Shown: positions 9,865 to 19,705, counted from the stretch's first letter. The stretch: DNA of 64,000 nt from Vasconcelosia minhoensis LEGE 07310 (GCF_015207255.1 NZ_JADEXG010000010.1:44775-108774); one strand, 5' to 3'. The notes: a model not told the origin generated them from the letters alone. Made by a program: numbers and translations.

Positions 9865-10830
9865 ATGAGAATTTTAGTCACGGGCGGGGCGGGCTTCATT
9901 GGTTCCCACCTTATCGATCGCCTGATGGAGCAAAATCACGAGGTGATTTGCGTCGATAATTTTTATACCGGGCATAAGCGTAACCTGCTGCGGTGGAAGG
10001 ATCACCCATATTTTGAGGTGATTCGTCATGACATTACTGAAGAGATCCGCTTAGAAGTCGATCAAATTTATCACCTGGCCTGTCCCGCGTCGCCCGTCCA
10101 CTACCAGTACAATCCGGTCAAAACGATTAAGACCAACGTCATGGGGACCTTAAATATGCTGGGTCTGGCCAAGCGGGTTAAAGCTAGATTCTTACTCGCC
10201 TCAACCTCTGAGGTCTACGGCGATCCAGAAATTCATCCCCAGCCCGAAACCTATCGCGGCAACGTCAACCCGATTGGGATTCGCAGCTGCTATGACGAGG
10301 GCAAGCGGGTCGCAGAGACGCTGGCCTTTGACTACCATCGCCAAAACGATGTCGAAATTCGCGTCGCTCGCATTTTTAATACCTACGGCCCCCGCATGTT
10401 GGAAAGTGATGGGCGCGTCGTCAGCAATTTCGTCGTCCAGGCGCTGCGAGGGAATCCTCTGACTATCTACGGGGATGGCTCTCAGACCCGGAGCTTCTGC
10501 TATGTTTCAGATCTAGTCGAAGGGCTAATGCGGCTGATGAATGGCGACCATCTAGGCCCGATCAATTTAGGGAACCCTGATGAATATACCATTCTTGAAC
10601 TGGCCCAGGCTGTTCAAAATATGGTTAACCCTGACGTTGCCCTCAAGTATGAGCCGCTGCCTCAGGACGATCCCCGCCGCCGCAAGCCCGATATTGTCCT
10701 GGCAAAGCAGCTTCTAGACTGGCAGCCTACCGTCCCGCTGAATCAGGGGCTAGAGCGGACAGTTGACGATTTTCGGCAGCGGCTAGGGGCGACAGACGAG
10801 CTGCCTGAGCCATCTGTGGCAGCGTCTTAG
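9865..10830 (+). CDS. uxs: UDP-glucuronate decarboxylase (UDP-xylose synthase)
   Basis: 321 residues, an extended short-chain dehydrogenase. [16 protein letters not shown] is the NAD-binding glycine motif. The catalytic triad region includes [16 protein letters not shown] and [11 protein letters not shown] (Tyr and Lys of YxxxK). IFNTYGPRM and [17 protein letters not shown] are typical of UXS enzymes. It converts UDP-glucuronate to UDP-xylose via a 4-keto intermediate. The next gene, 85 bases downstream, is the UDP-glucose dehydrogenase that makes its substrate, which supports this reading over dTDP-glucose dehydratase. The pair would feed surface polysaccharide synthesis. Confidence 0.9.
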   Translation: MRILVTGGAGFIGSHLIDRLMEQNHEVICVDNFYTGHKRNLLRWKDHPYFEVIRHDITEEIRLEVDQIYHLACPASPVHYQYNPVKTIKTNVMGTLNMLGLAKRVKARFLLASTSEVYGDPEIHPQPETYRGNVNPIGIRSCYDEGKRVAETLAFDYHRQNDVEIRVARIFNTYGPRMLESDGRVVSNFVVQALRGNPLTIYGDGSQTRSFCYVSDLVEGLMRLMNGDHLGPINLGNPDEYTILELAQAVQNMVNPDVALKYEPLPQDDPRRRKPDIVLAKQLLDWQPTVPLNQGLERTVDDFRQRLGATDELPEPSVAAS

Positions 10831-10915
10831 CCGACGCTAGCGAGGCAAACGACCTCAGGGTCGGCAGGAAACCCGGATTAAAACCTAAAACCTTATCTTA
10901 AAGAGGATTCGCTCT

Positions 10916-12301
10916 ATGCGTGTTTGTGTAATTGGGACTGGTTATGTCGGCTTAGTCACAGGGGTATGTCTATCCCATATTGGTCACCACGTGATCTGCG
11001 TTGATAACAACGAAGAAAAAGTCGAGCTGATGCGGTTGGGACAGTCTCCCATCTATGAACCGGGCCTATCTGACCTGATGAAGTCTTCAATGCAGGCCGG
11101 GCGGCTAGAGTTTACCTCTGACTTAGGGGCTGGCGTCAGCCACGGCGACATTCTATTTATTGCCGTTGGCACCCCGGCGCTGCCGACTGGTGAAAGCGAT
11201 ACGCGCTATGTCGAGGCCGTAGCCCGCGGCATCGGCGAACACCTCAACGGGGGCTATAAGGTAATTGTGAATAAGTCAACGGTGCCCATTGGCTCGGGTG
11301 ACTGGGTGCGGATGATTGTTCTCGATGGGATCGCAGAGCGGCAGAAAGTCCCGGTCGGTGCTGGGGCACCTGCTACGACACCACCGGCAATTGAAGCCCA
11401 GTTTGACGTGGTCAGCAATCCCGAGTTTCTGCGGGAGGGCTCTGCCGTCTACGATACCTTCAACCCCGACCGGATTGTGCTAGGTAGCAACGGCGACCAG
11501 GCGATCGCGATGATGCAGGAGCTCTATACGCCGATTGTCGAGCGCCAGTTTGCTGAAGATCCGTCGTTGCCGCCGGTGCCGGTGGTGGTTACCGACCTGA
11601 GCTCGGCGGAGATGGTCAAGTATGCATCAAACGCCTTTCTGGCCACCAAGATCAGCTTTATCAACGAAGTGGCCAATATCTGCGATCGCGTCGGTGCTGA
11701 CGTCGTGCAGGTGGCCCAGGGCATTGGTCTCGACAGCCGGATTGGCAATAAGTTCCTCCAGGCGGGCATCGGCTGGGGCGGCTCCTGCTTTCCCAAAGAT
11801 GTCTCCGCCCTGGTCCACACGGCCGACGACTATGGCTATGATGCCGAGCTGCTGAAGGCGACCATCAGCGTTAACCAGCGGCAGCGGTTGCTGACGGTCG
11901 AGAAGCTCCAGCAGGTGCTGAAAATCCTGAAAGGCAAGACGGTGGGTCTGCTGGGGCTGACCTTCAAACCCGATACCGACGATATGCGCGATGCTCCGTC
12001 CCTGATTCTGATCGAGAGCCTGAACCGACTGGGAGCCAGGGTCAAAGCCTACGACCCGATTGTGTCCCAGAGTGGGATGCGCCACGGTTTGTCCGGCGTC
12101 ATCGTCGAGACCGATCCCGAGCGACTGGCCGACGGCTGCGATGCTCTCGTCCTGGTTACCGACTGGGCTAAGTTTAAGTCGCTGGACTATGCCAAAATGG
12201 CTAGCCTGATGAATTCGCCGACGCTGATTGACGGGCGCAATTTCCTCGACCAGGCAGCGCTCGAAAAGGCAGGTTTCCGCTATCTAGGTGTGGGTCGTTA
12301 G
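10916..12301 (+). CDS. ugd: UDP-glucose 6-dehydrogenase
   Basis: 461 residues. It oxidises UDP-glucose to UDP-glucuronate with two NAD. The N-terminus MRVCVIGTGYVGLVTG is the Rossmann GxGxxG. The catalytic cysteine is in GWGGSCFPKDVSAL. LGLTFKPDTDDMRDAPS is the C-terminal UDP-binding domain signature. A short insertion rich in Ala/Pro (VPVGAGAPATTPP) precedes SNPEFLREG. It is co-oriented with uxs and likely co-transcribed with it, and a strong hairpin terminator follows at 12333. Confidence 0.95.
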   Translation: MRVCVIGTGYVGLVTGVCLSHIGHHVICVDNNEEKVELMRLGQSPIYEPGLSDLMKSSMQAGRLEFTSDLGAGVSHGDILFIAVGTPALPTGESDTRYVEAVARGIGEHLNGGYKVIVNKSTVPIGSGDWVRMIVLDGIAERQKVPVGAGAPATTPPAIEAQFDVVSNPEFLREGSAVYDTFNPDRIVLGSNGDQAIAMMQELYTPIVERQFAEDPSLPPVPVVVTDLSSAEMVKYASNAFLATKISFINEVANICDRVGADVVQVAQGIGLDSRIGNKFLQAGIGWGGSCFPKDVSALVHTADDYGYDAELLKATISVNQRQRLLTVEKLQQVLKILKGKTVGLLGLTFKPDTDDMRDAPSLILIESLNRLGARVKAYDPIVSQSGMRHGLSGVIVETDPERLADGCDALVLVTDWAKFKSLDYAKMASLMNSPTLIDGRNFLDQAALEKAGFRYLGVGR

Positions 12302-12332
12302 GCCGTTAGCCAGACTAGCGCTCGCTAGATTT

Positions 12333-12365
12333 AAGCGTCTGCTCAATGTCGAGCAGACGCTTTTA
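12333..12365 (+). terminator. Rho-independent terminator after ugd
   Basis: A perfect 12-bp stem (AAGCGTCTGCTC paired with GAGCAGACGCTT) surrounds a six-base loop and is followed by a short T-rich stretch. It lies 32 bases after the ugd stop. It probably ends the uxs-ugd transcript and may also serve the convergent gene at 12399. Confidence 0.85.
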
Positions 12366-12398
12366 ATTGTCAATCAGAAGAAACCGGAAACCCAGCAG

Positions 12399-12860
12399 TC
12401 AGGAGGACCAGCGCTCTAGCGCTCGCTTGCCGCCCCAGCGAGCCACAATTTCGTCATCGTAGTCGTCGGCCAGGCGAATCACGTTCTGGACGGAATGCTT
12501 TAGCTCAATGCGATCGCAGGATGACCCTACTAGGCTGTGCTCAAAGACAATGTCATCTTCGCCGTCTAAGGCAAACCGGCCAAAATAGATGCCGTTATTG
12601 GCTCGGAGCAGATAGTAGGACAGTTCCGGGGTGATTTCGATATCGGTGACCACGTAGGAGCGAGTGGTAATCAGCGCTTCTTCGCTACCCCACGGGATGA
12701 CGCGAGTCGATGCCACCGCTGAGCCGATAGTGATAATAAACAGGGGCTCATCTTCAAAAGCCACGGTGGATTCGCCAAACAAATCCTGCATCCAAGGGGC
12801 AATGCGACTATAGCAGATCTGCTGGGCGATGCTTTGGAACTCCATAGGGACTGCACGCAT
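12399..12860 (-). CDS. YbjN/T3SS-chaperone-like cyanobacterial protein
   Basis: 153 residues (148 if translation begins at the second methionine, 12845; neither start has a good ribosome-binding site). The sequence MEFQSIAQQICYSRIAPWMQDLFG begins an alpha-beta fold with strands such as PLFIITIGSAVASTRVIPW, SYVVTDIEITPELSYYLLR and YFGRFALDGEDDIVFEHSLVG. This pattern resembles the YbjN / type III secretion chaperone-like family, common in cyanobacteria and thought to bind peptides. There is no membrane segment. Its role is unknown, and the family call is moderate. Confidence 0.65.
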   Translation of the reverse strand: MRAVPMEFQSIAQQICYSRIAPWMQDLFGESTVAFEDEPLFIITIGSAVASTRVIPWGSEEALITTRSYVVTDIEITPELSYYLLRANNGIYFGRFALDGEDDIVFEHSLVGSSCDRIELKHSVQNVIRLADDYDDEIVARWGGKRALERWSS

Positions 12861-12904
12861 AGGGCAATACGGTTTATTCTCTCATTCCAGGAGGATTCAT
12901 CACA

Positions 12905-13108
12905 ATGACAACCCTGGATTCCAGATTATTCCATAATTTCAGATCCAGCGGGATCGCGTTCAGACGGTCGGATATGCCGTACCGCGACCGGCATCCCCCC
13001 TGCTCAAATGCCTGGCTGATTGGCTATGGTGAAGGCCTACTGGCATTTTTAGTTCTCAATCATCGGCTCCATGACTGGTCCCATTTCTGGTTCCCGCCCG
13101 CCTGCTGA
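12905..13108 (+). CDS. Possible small leader ORF upstream of the GTPase
   Basis: 67 codons from an ATG. The AGGAGGA at 12888-12894 is one of the best Shine-Dalgarno sequences in the window and is well spaced for this start. The product has no recognisable family and is Arg/His/Trp-rich at its ends. The ORF overlaps the first 38 bases of the GTPase gene in another frame. That gene has no visible ribosome-binding site of its own, so translational coupling is possible. It may equally be a chance ORF. Confidence 0.3.
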   Translation: MTTLDSRLFHNFRSSGIAFRRSDMPYRDRHPPCSNAWLIGYGEGLLAFLVLNHRLHDWSHFWFPPAC

Positions 13109-14549
13109 CAACACCCTGACTGATGCTGCCCAGTTGGCGCAGACGCTGGCCGAATTTGAGGCGCTGGCTGCCGACCTGCACTATCAGCAGGCAATTGAGA
13201 CGGTACAGCAGCTGATCCAGCAGCTCGACCTGACGCCGCGGGAGCGAGCCGGACTGGAGTCCGAAATTCAGAGCTTAGACGGGCTGCTGAGCAAGCTCGA
13301 GCATACGGTTATCCACATTGCGGTATTTGGCCTGGTGGGTCGGGGCAAGTCTTCGCTGCTGAATGCCCTGGTGGGTCAGCCAATTTTTGAGACGGGGCCG
13401 CTGCACGGTGTTACCCAGCGAGTGGAGAGCGTCCGCTGGACAGCGCAGGAGCTTCAGCTTGAGACCGAGACCGCCACCGTTTACCGGGCTACGCTGCCGG
13501 GGCTGGGCGAGTCGCGGGTCGAGCTAGTCGATACGCCCGGCATCGACGAAGTCGGCGGGGAAGCCCGTCAGTCGATGGCCCAGCGAATTGCTCAGCAGGC
13601 CGATCTGATTTTATTCGCGATCGCGGGCGACCTCACCCAGGTCGAGCACGAGGCACTGAGCCAGCTGCACCGGGCCGGGAAGCCGATCATCCTGGTTTTT
13701 AACAAAGTTGATCAGTATGCCGAGGCCGAGCGCCAAACCATTTTGCAGCAGCTTCGGAATCGCCATGCTGCGGTGGTTTCACCAGATAATATTGTCCTGG
13801 CTGCTGCCGATCCGCTGGTGACTCAGGCCGTCCGCCAGGCCGATGGCCAAACGGCAATCCAGGTTCAGCGGGGAAGCCCTCAGATAGACGCGCTGAAGCT
13901 GAAGATTTTGGACCTACTCCAGCGCGAGGGTAAAGCCCTGGTGGCGCTGAGCACGATGCTCTATGCTGACCGGGTGAACCAGCAGCTGGTGGCGCGGAAG
14001 CTGGCGATTCGCGATCGCGCCGCCGAAGACGCTCTCTGGCAGGTGGTTATGACCAAAGCCGTGGCGGTCGCGGTAAATCCTGTTATGGTGGTCGATCTGC
14101 TCAGCGGGGCCGCCATTGATATCGCGCTGATTATTCGACTCTCTCGCCTCTACGGCCTGGAGATGACCCAGCAGAGTGCTGCCCAGCTCTTACAGAAAAT
14201 TGCTTTGGCGATGGGCGGCCTGACCCTGAGCGAGCTGGTGGTGACGCTGGGGCTGAGTTCGCTGAAAAGTGCGCTGGGGGCAGCCGCGATCGCAACCGGC
14301 GGCCTGGCCCTGACCCCCTATTTCTCCGTTGCCGTGACTCAGGCTGCCGTCGCCGGCGTTTCGACCTATGCGATTGGCCAGATTGCCAAAACCTACCTGG
14401 CCAACGGTGCCACCTGGGGGCCGGAAGGGCCAAAAGCAGTCGTCGAGCGTATCCTAGACACGCTCGACGAAGACTCTATTCTCAACCGAATTCGCGATCA
14501 GCTGCGCAGCCAGCTTGACGCTGACCGCGTTTCTAAACCACAGCACTAG
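13071..14549 (+). CDS. Membrane-associated dynamin/Era-like GTPase with DUF697-like C-terminus
   Basis: 492 residues. The N-terminal 85 residues are helical. The GTPase domain shows G1 GLVGRGKSSLLNAL (about 83-96), G3 DTPGIDE, and G4 NKVDQ. The C-terminal third is hydrophobic (AVAVNPVMVVDLLSGAAIDIALIIRL; LGAAAIATGGLALTPYF; VAGVSTYAIGQIAKTYL), as in DUF697-type GTPases that sit at the membrane. Such proteins are common in cyanobacteria and chloroplasts, and their role is not settled (membrane remodelling or stress). The start ATG at 13071 has no clear ribosome-binding site. The stop overlaps the convergent VKOR gene by four bases. Confidence 0.83.
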   Translation: MTGPISGSRPPADNTLTDAAQLAQTLAEFEALAADLHYQQAIETVQQLIQQLDLTPRERAGLESEIQSLDGLLSKLEHTVIHIAVFGLVGRGKSSLLNALVGQPIFETGPLHGVTQRVESVRWTAQELQLETETATVYRATLPGLGESRVELVDTPGIDEVGGEARQSMAQRIAQQADLILFAIAGDLTQVEHEALSQLHRAGKPIILVFNKVDQYAEAERQTILQQLRNRHAAVVSPDNIVLAAADPLVTQAVRQADGQTAIQVQRGSPQIDALKLKILDLLQREGKALVALSTMLYADRVNQQLVARKLAIRDRAAEDALWQVVMTKAVAVAVNPVMVVDLLSGAAIDIALIIRLSRLYGLEMTQQSAAQLLQKIALAMGGLTLSELVVTLGLSSLKSALGAAAIATGGLALTPYFSVAVTQAAVAGVSTYAIGQIAKTYLANGATWGPEGPKAVVERILDTLDEDSILNRIRDQLRSQLDADRVSKPQH

Positions 14550-15454
14550 TTCGCAAAATCCATCGGCCCGGTATAACCCGAGGCATTGGCCAGCGTCTCC
14601 AGGCTCTGGGCCCCTTCTAAAAACTGACCGTTAATCTCCCAGGTGGGATAGCCACGAACTTGCTCAACCGACTGACACAGCGTAGTTTGAGGATCGCGGC
14701 CATCGGGAGCGCATTCAATATAGGGGATCTCAGCCGTGGCTGCCTGACCAAACAGTTCCTTCTGGTCGTGGCAGTGGGGACACCAGTAGGCCCCATACAT
14801 CTTCGCATCGATGCTCGTGAGGTGCTGCGCCAGCGCAATTTCGGCAGGCCCAGAGGCATTTTGAACCGGCGGTCCGACTTCCCCAGCGCTACCCGCTGCC
14901 GTTGCATTGCCCTGAATCGGCGCGTAAAGACCCAAGGTTCCCACTAGCGCGACGACCGCCACAATCATCCCAATAAAGGCAATCTGGCCGCGATCTTCCC
15001 AGCGCCGTCCGAGCAGCGTCAGGACAAACATGGCCACTGTCATGGTGGCCGAAGCGATACAGTAGAGACAAACAGCCCTAATTTCAGTCGTCAGCAGATA
15101 CATCAGGTAGCCGCTGAATACCATCATCGCCGTTGCCCCAACAAACAGCAGCGGCCAGGTCAGCTTTTCAAGCGACAGCCGCCGGGCCTGGGGAGCCAGC
15201 AGCGGGCCAATCGCTAACACAAACATCGCCCCGTAGGCCAGACAGCCAAACAGCGTTAGCGGTAGGCCAAAAATGGTTGCATAGGGGCTGGAGAGGACGC
15301 GCTCACAGCCATCGCTGGGGCAGGCTGCGGTCGCGCCAATCAATTTGACCAGGGTGAGATAGCCGGTACCAAAGGCACCCACCGCCGCGATCGCGGCAAT
15401 CAGCGGGCGAGACCAGCGATGAATCCAAAGCGTTTCCTGACGACGACGAGCCAT
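14546..15454 (-). CDS. Vitamin K epoxide reductase-thioredoxin fusion
   Basis: 302 residues from the ATG at 15454 (MARRRQETLW). The open frame runs upstream to 15610, but that part looks non-coding. The VKOR domain has several transmembrane helices with the loop cysteines (AACPSDGCERVLSS) and the active-site CLYC pair. A linker (GNATAAGSAGEVGPP) leads to a thioredoxin-like domain with YWCPHCHDQKELF (CxxC) and YPTWEINGQ (cis-Pro region). The protein drives disulfide formation in the lumen or periplasm, passing electrons to quinone, like plant LTO1 and the cyanobacterial homologues needed for photosystem assembly. It replaces a DsbA/DsbB pair. Confidence 0.93.
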   Translation of the reverse strand: MARRRQETLWIHRWSRPLIAAIAAVGAFGTGYLTLVKLIGATAACPSDGCERVLSSPYATIFGLPLTLFGCLAYGAMFVLAIGPLLAPQARRLSLEKLTWPLLFVGATAMMVFSGYLMYLLTTEIRAVCLYCIASATMTVAMFVLTLLGRRWEDRGQIAFIGMIVAVVALVGTLGLYAPIQGNATAAGSAGEVGPPVQNASGPAEIALAQHLTSIDAKMYGAYWCPHCHDQKELFGQAATAEIPYIECAPDGRDPQTTLCQSVEQVRGYPTWEINGQFLEGAQSLETLANASGYTGPMDFAN

Positions 15455-15658
15455 AATCTTGCCTGATGACGGTACGGGAACGGCGGCTTGGGGCAGCCGA
15501 TCCCCAAAAAAGGTTTGGCAAATGTTACGAGGAATACTCCGAGGAATCCCCAAAGAATCCTCAAGGAATTCCCAAGTGAATCTTAGACAAAAATACCCCG
15601 GATCGGCCATGGTTCGATCCGATGGAGATGACCAGGGATGCGCACAGCATGGAAGGGG

Positions 15659-16507
15659 CTATGAATGAATCGGCACAGAGCGATTCTGCGGCAGCTCCAG
15701 CCGGGCGGCCAGCCCCCGCTGCATGGATTCAACAAAGCGGCCCACCCGCACCGGGTCGATCGACTGCTCGATCTGACCGCGCCGCTTCAGCGAGCTAGAG
15801 ACGATCACCCCGTCGGCTGCCTGAATCAGCTTGGGAATGTTTTCCCAGTCGGCCCCGCTGCCGATGAAGGTCGGCGTATCGCCTGCCGCCGCCTTGGCCA
15901 GCTCCAAATCCTCCAGACTAGGGGGGCTACCGGTGGCCCAGCCGGAGAGGATGACGCCGTCGGCCAGGCCACGCTGAATCGTTTCCTGTACTGCTGTCGT
16001 CAGGTTGGGCGAGCCCAGGGGGCGGGCGTGCTTGACCAGCACATCGGCCAGCACAGCGACCTCCGTACCCAGCTGCCGGCGATAGCGCATAATTTCATCA
16101 GCCTGCCCTTCAATTAGGCCCTGGTCGGTCGCCATCACCCCTGTGAGCACATTCACCCGGATAAAACGGGCACCGGTGCAGGCCGCGATCGCTAGGGCGC
16201 TGCGGGCATCATTACGCAAAACGTTGATGCCAATCGGTAGCGTCACCAGCGGCTGAAGCTGCTGCACCACCAGACTCATAGCGCTGATCACCGCTGGGTC
16301 AACCCGGCCTTTAGTGAAAGGAGCATCAAAGAAATTTTCCACAATCAGACCATCGACCCCGCCCGAGGCCAGCGCTGCGGCCTCCTGCTCAGCCCTAGCC
16401 ACGACCGCGTTGAGGTTACCCTGCCAGCGAGGCGAAGTGGGCAGCGGCAGCAGGTGAATTACACCAATAGCTGGATGGGGCGTATTAAAAACTTGATTTA
16501 AGTCCAC
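15659..16507 (-). CDS. btpA: BtpA family photosystem I biogenesis protein
   Basis: 282 residues with a TIM-barrel-like pattern: AIGVIHLLPLPTSP, DGLIVENFFDAPF, LPIGINVLRNDARSALAIA, and GVILSGWATGSPPS. This matches the BtpA/SgcQ family. In Synechocystis the homologue stabilises photosystem I reaction-centre proteins at the thylakoid surface; the chemistry, if any, is unknown. The ATG at 16507 directly precedes the barrel. It is divergent from rimO across about 350 bases. Confidence 0.9.
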   Translation of the reverse strand: MDLNQVFNTPHPAIGVIHLLPLPTSPRWQGNLNAVVARAEQEAAALASGGVDGLIVENFFDAPFTKGRVDPAVISAMSLVVQQLQPLVTLPIGINVLRNDARSALAIAACTGARFIRVNVLTGVMATDQGLIEGQADEIMRYRRQLGTEVAVLADVLVKHARPLGSPNLTTAVQETIQRGLADGVILSGWATGSPPSLEDLELAKAAAGDTPTFIGSGADWENIPKLIQAADGVIVSSSLKRRGQIEQSIDPVRVGRFVESMQRGLAARLELPQNRSVPIHS

Positions 16508-16861
16508 TGCTGCGTCGTCTCGGACTCACAACTAAAACAGGGTATTGGGTCCATTATCATTCCTTACCCAGACCATGCCCAATATCATGCCCAGATAGAA
16601 CCCAAATGGCCTCGCTCTAGGTTAGCAGCTCAGACTACTGAGAACGATTGTTTTGCAGCAATTATTCAGCAATTGTATAGTTATGTTATGGTGAGACTCT
16701 GGGATGGCGAATCTCATCACCTAGCCAACGGACAGTGCCAGCGCCTTCAATCGCTACATCCGCTCGCTGGGTCTGGCATAGGTTTTGTGCAATTTTTGTA
16801 ACAGCAGTGCCGCTGATCTCGTCAGCCCTGACTAAGGGTGAACTTTTTAGACGAAAGGGTT
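16508..16861. promoter_or_regulatory. Divergent intergenic region between btpA and rimO
   Basis: 354 bases with no credible gene. It must contain two divergent promoters. The AT-rich stretch around 16660-16690 (AATTGTATAGTTATGTTATGGT) includes TATAGT- and TATGTT-like -10 candidates, but assignment by eye is uncertain. A GAAAGG just before 16862 serves as the rimO ribosome-binding site. Confidence 0.4.
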
Positions 16862-18205
16862 ATGGGACGCAAACCGACTATCGCGGTTTCGCATCTAGGC
16901 TGCGAAAAAAATAGAGTTGATACCGAGCACATGCTGGGGCTGTTAGCTCAGGCGGGCTATGGCATAGACGCTGATGAGGCAGCAGCCGACTATGTGATCG
17001 TTAATACCTGTAGCTTTATCGAAGCCGCTCGGGAGGAGTCGGTCCGCACTTTAGTGGAGCTGGCTGAGGCGGACAAGCGGATTGTGATCTCGGGCTGCCT
17101 GGCTCAGCATTTTCAGCACGAGCTGCTAGAGGAGCTCCCCGAGGCGGTCGCCTTGGTCGGGACGGGTGACTATCACCGGATTGTCGAAGTGATTGAGCGG
17201 GCCGAAGCGGGCGAGCGGATCAAAGCCGTCTCGGCAGAGCCCACCTACATTGCCGATGAGACAGTGCCCCGCTATCGAACCACGACTGCTGGGGTAGCCT
17301 ATGTGCGCATTGCCGAGGGCTGCAACTACCGCTGTGCCTTCTGCATCATTCCTCACCTGCGCGGCCAGCAGCGCTCTCGAACGATCGAGTCGATTGTGGC
17401 TGAAGCCGAACGGCTAGTAACCGAAGGCGTGCAGGAACTGGTGCTGATCTCTCAGATTACGACCAACTACGGCGTTGACCTCTACGGCGAACCGCGCCTG
17501 GCAGAGCTACTGCGAGCCCTGGGACAGGTCGATGTGCCCTGGATTCGGATGCACTATGCCTACCCCACCGGCCTATCCCCAGCGGTGATTGATGCCATCC
17601 GCGAAACCCCTAACTTACTGCCCTACCTCGATCTGCCTCTCCAGCATTCGCATCCCGAAATTCTGCGAGCGATGAATCGTCCTTGGCAGGGCCAGGTCAA
17701 CGATCGGATTATTGAAAACCTCAAGGCGGCACTGCCTGAGGCGACCTTTCGCACGACCTTCATTGTGGGTTTTCCAGGCGAGACAGAGGCTCACTTTGAG
17801 CATCTGCTGGCCTTTGTCAACCGGCATGAATTTGACCTGGTCGGTGCCTTCACCTTCTCTGCCGAAGCCGGAACTCCCGCCCATGACCTGCCAAACCAGC
17901 TGCCGCCAGCGGTCAAAGCGGCCCGACAGGAGACCCTGATGCTGGCCCAACAGCCCATCTCCTTTCGCCGGAATCAGCTCCAGGTCGGGCGCACCGTCGA
18001 TGTTTTGGTCGAGCAGGAAAATCTGGCTACGGGAGAGCTGATTGGCCGCTCGGCCCGGTTTGCCCCCGACGTCGATGGTCTGGTCTATGTCCAGGGTCAG
18101 GCCAGACTGGGGCAGATTGTACCGGTCACGATTGAGGCCGCAGACACCTATGACCTCTTCGGTGAGGTCGCAGTCCCGGCCCTGGCAGCGAGTCGCTCAG
18201 GCTAA
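16862..18205 (+). CDS. rimO: Ribosomal protein S12 methylthiotransferase
   Basis: 447 residues from the ATG at 16862, chosen because GAAAGG precedes it and the MTTase domain begins there ([20 protein letters not shown]). RimO is a radical SAM enzyme that methylthiolates an aspartate of ribosomal protein S12. The N-terminal UPF0004 domain supplies three cluster cysteines (GCEKN, NTCSF, SGCLAQ). The radical SAM cluster is [10 protein letters not shown]-terminal TRAM domain follows (VDVLVEQE...[16 protein letters not shown]). GCEKNRVD and the S12-type core favour RimO over MiaB. Confidence 0.93.
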   Translation: MGRKPTIAVSHLGCEKNRVDTEHMLGLLAQAGYGIDADEAAADYVIVNTCSFIEAAREESVRTLVELAEADKRIVISGCLAQHFQHELLEELPEAVALVGTGDYHRIVEVIERAEAGERIKAVSAEPTYIADETVPRYRTTTAGVAYVRIAEGCNYRCAFCIIPHLRGQQRSRTIESIVAEAERLVTEGVQELVLISQITTNYGVDLYGEPRLAELLRALGQVDVPWIRMHYAYPTGLSPAVIDAIRETPNLLPYLDLPLQHSHPEILRAMNRPWQGQVNDRIIENLKAALPEATFRTTFIVGFPGETEAHFEHLLAFVNRHEFDLVGAFTFSAEAGTPAHDLPNQLPPAVKAARQETLMLAQQPISFRRNQLQVGRTVDVLVEQENLATGELIGRSARFAPDVDGLVYVQGQARLGQIVPVTIEAADTYDLFGEVAVPALAASRSG

Positions 18206-18316
18206 TTCGCCCCACTTATTTACCCGATATCCCGATATACAGCTTCACCCGATATACAGCCTGACTGCGCTCAGCCAGTCAAAACCTTTCAACAGAACTC
18301 ACAGGAAACTATTTTA

Positions 18317-19705
18317 ATGGCTTCATTTACCAACTTAGGACTCTCGGAAGCGCGGGTTCAACACCTTAAAAAGCTGGGCTTTACCGAGCCGACTGCAATC
18401 CAGACTCAGGCTATTCCCCATTTGCTCTCCAACCGCGACGTGGTCGGACTGGCCCAGACCGGTACGGGCAAAACGGCGGCCTTTGCTCTGCCGATTTTGG
18501 AGCAGGTCAACGTGAGCGATCGCAACGTCCAGGCCCTGGTCCTCACCCCGACGCGGGAGCTGGCAATGCAGGTCAGCCAGGCGATCCAAAAGCTCAGCTC
18601 CGACCAGCGGCTGCGCGTCCTGGCCGTCTATGGCGGACAGGCAATCGACCGGCAGCTCCACCAGCTGAAGCGCGGCGTCCAGATTGTCGTCGGCACGCCG
18701 GGGCGGGTGCTCGACCTGCTGGGCCGCCGAGGGCTAATCCTCGATCAGCTCAATTGGCTGGTGCTGGATGAGGCCGATGAAATGCTCAATATGGGCTTTA
18801 TTCAAGACGTTGAAAAAATTCTCAGCCACGCCCCCGGCGATCGCCAGACGGCCTTTTTCTCGGCTACGATGGCACCCACCATTCGGGAGCTGGCGGCTAA
18901 ATTTTTGAAATCGCCGGTGACCGTCACCGTTGAGCAGCAAAAAGCAGCCCCGGCCCGGATCAACCAGACAGCCTACACGGTCCCCAAAGGCTGGAGCAAG
19001 GCCCGCGCCCTGATGCCGATTCTGGAAATGGAAGATCCGGAATCCGCCCTGATCTTTGTCAGAACTCGGCGGACGGCGGGCGAACTGACCCGACAGCTCC
19101 AGGCCGCTGGGCATAGCGTCGATGAGTACCACGGCGATCTTTCCCAGTCCCAGCGGGAACGGCTGCTGCTGCGGTTTCGTCAGCGGCAGATTCGCTGGGT
19201 GGTGGCGACGGACATCGCTGCCCGCGGCATCCATGTCGATGACCTGACCCACGTGATTAATTACGAACTGCCCGATAGCCTGGACAGCTACGTCCACCGG
19301 ATTGGCCGGACGGGTCGGGCTGGGAAAGAAGGCCAGGCGATCGCGCTGGTGCATCCGCTAGAAAAATATAAGCTGCGGCAGGTGGAAAAGCGCTTTAAGC
19401 AGCCAATAACGCTCTGTAATATTCCTACCCGGGCGGAGATTGCGGCGCGCCATCTGCAAAAACTCCAAAGCCAGGTGCGCGAAGCGATCACCAGCGAGCG
19501 GGTCGCCTCCTTTCTGCCAATTGTGGCCCAGCTCAGCGAAGAGTATGACAGCCGCACCATTGCCGCCGCTGCCCTACAGATGGCCTACGACCAGGCCAGA
19601 CCGACCTGGATGCGCGGCGACAGCAGCAGTGATGAAGAATCCGTCGTCGCCAAGCCCCAGAAAAAAACGCGGCGCTCTTCCCGAGGTCGAGTCCAAACCC
19701 GCTAG
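18317..19705 (+). CDS. DEAD-box ATP-dependent RNA helicase
   Basis: 462 residues. Motifs in order: the Q motif (F, then GFTEPTAIQTQAIP), motif I AQTGTGKTAAF, Ia PTRELAMQ, II LDEADEML, III FFSATM, V ATDIAARGIHVD, and VI HRIGRTGRAG. The C-terminal extension is basic (KKTRRSSRGRVQTR), suited to RNA binding. Cyanobacterial relatives such as CrhR are induced by cold and redox change; whether this is the same orthologue cannot be decided here. It lies about 110 bases after rimO and may be independently transcribed. Confidence 0.93.
   Translation: MASFTNLGLSEARVQHLKKLGFTEPTAIQTQAIPHLLSNRDVVGLAQTGTGKTAAFALPILEQVNVSDRNVQALVLTPTRELAMQVSQAIQKLSSDQRLRVLAVYGGQAIDRQLHQLKRGVQIVVGTPGRVLDLLGRRGLILDQLNWLVLDEADEMLNMGFIQDVEKILSHAPGDRQTAFFSATMAPTIRELAAKFLKSPVTVTVEQQKAAPARINQTAYTVPKGWSKARALMPILEMEDPESALIFVRTRRTAGELTRQLQAAGHSVDEYHGDLSQSQRERLLLRFRQRQIRWVVATDIAARGIHVDDLTHVINYELPDSLDSYVHRIGRTGRAGKEGQAIALVHPLEKYKLRQVEKRFKQPITLCNIPTRAEIAARHLQKLQSQVREAITSERVASFLPIVAQLSEEYDSRTIAAAALQMAYDQARPTWMRGDSSSDEESVVAKPQKKTRRSSRGRVQTR

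Noticed and set aside
11627..12085. 152-codon minus-strand ORF
   Set aside because: Antisense shadow of ugd, whose catalytic motifs are in the plus frame.
18734..19354. 206-codon minus-strand ORF
   Set aside because: It lies wholly inside the DEAD-box helicase gene, whose motifs are complete on the plus strand; the product has no domain.
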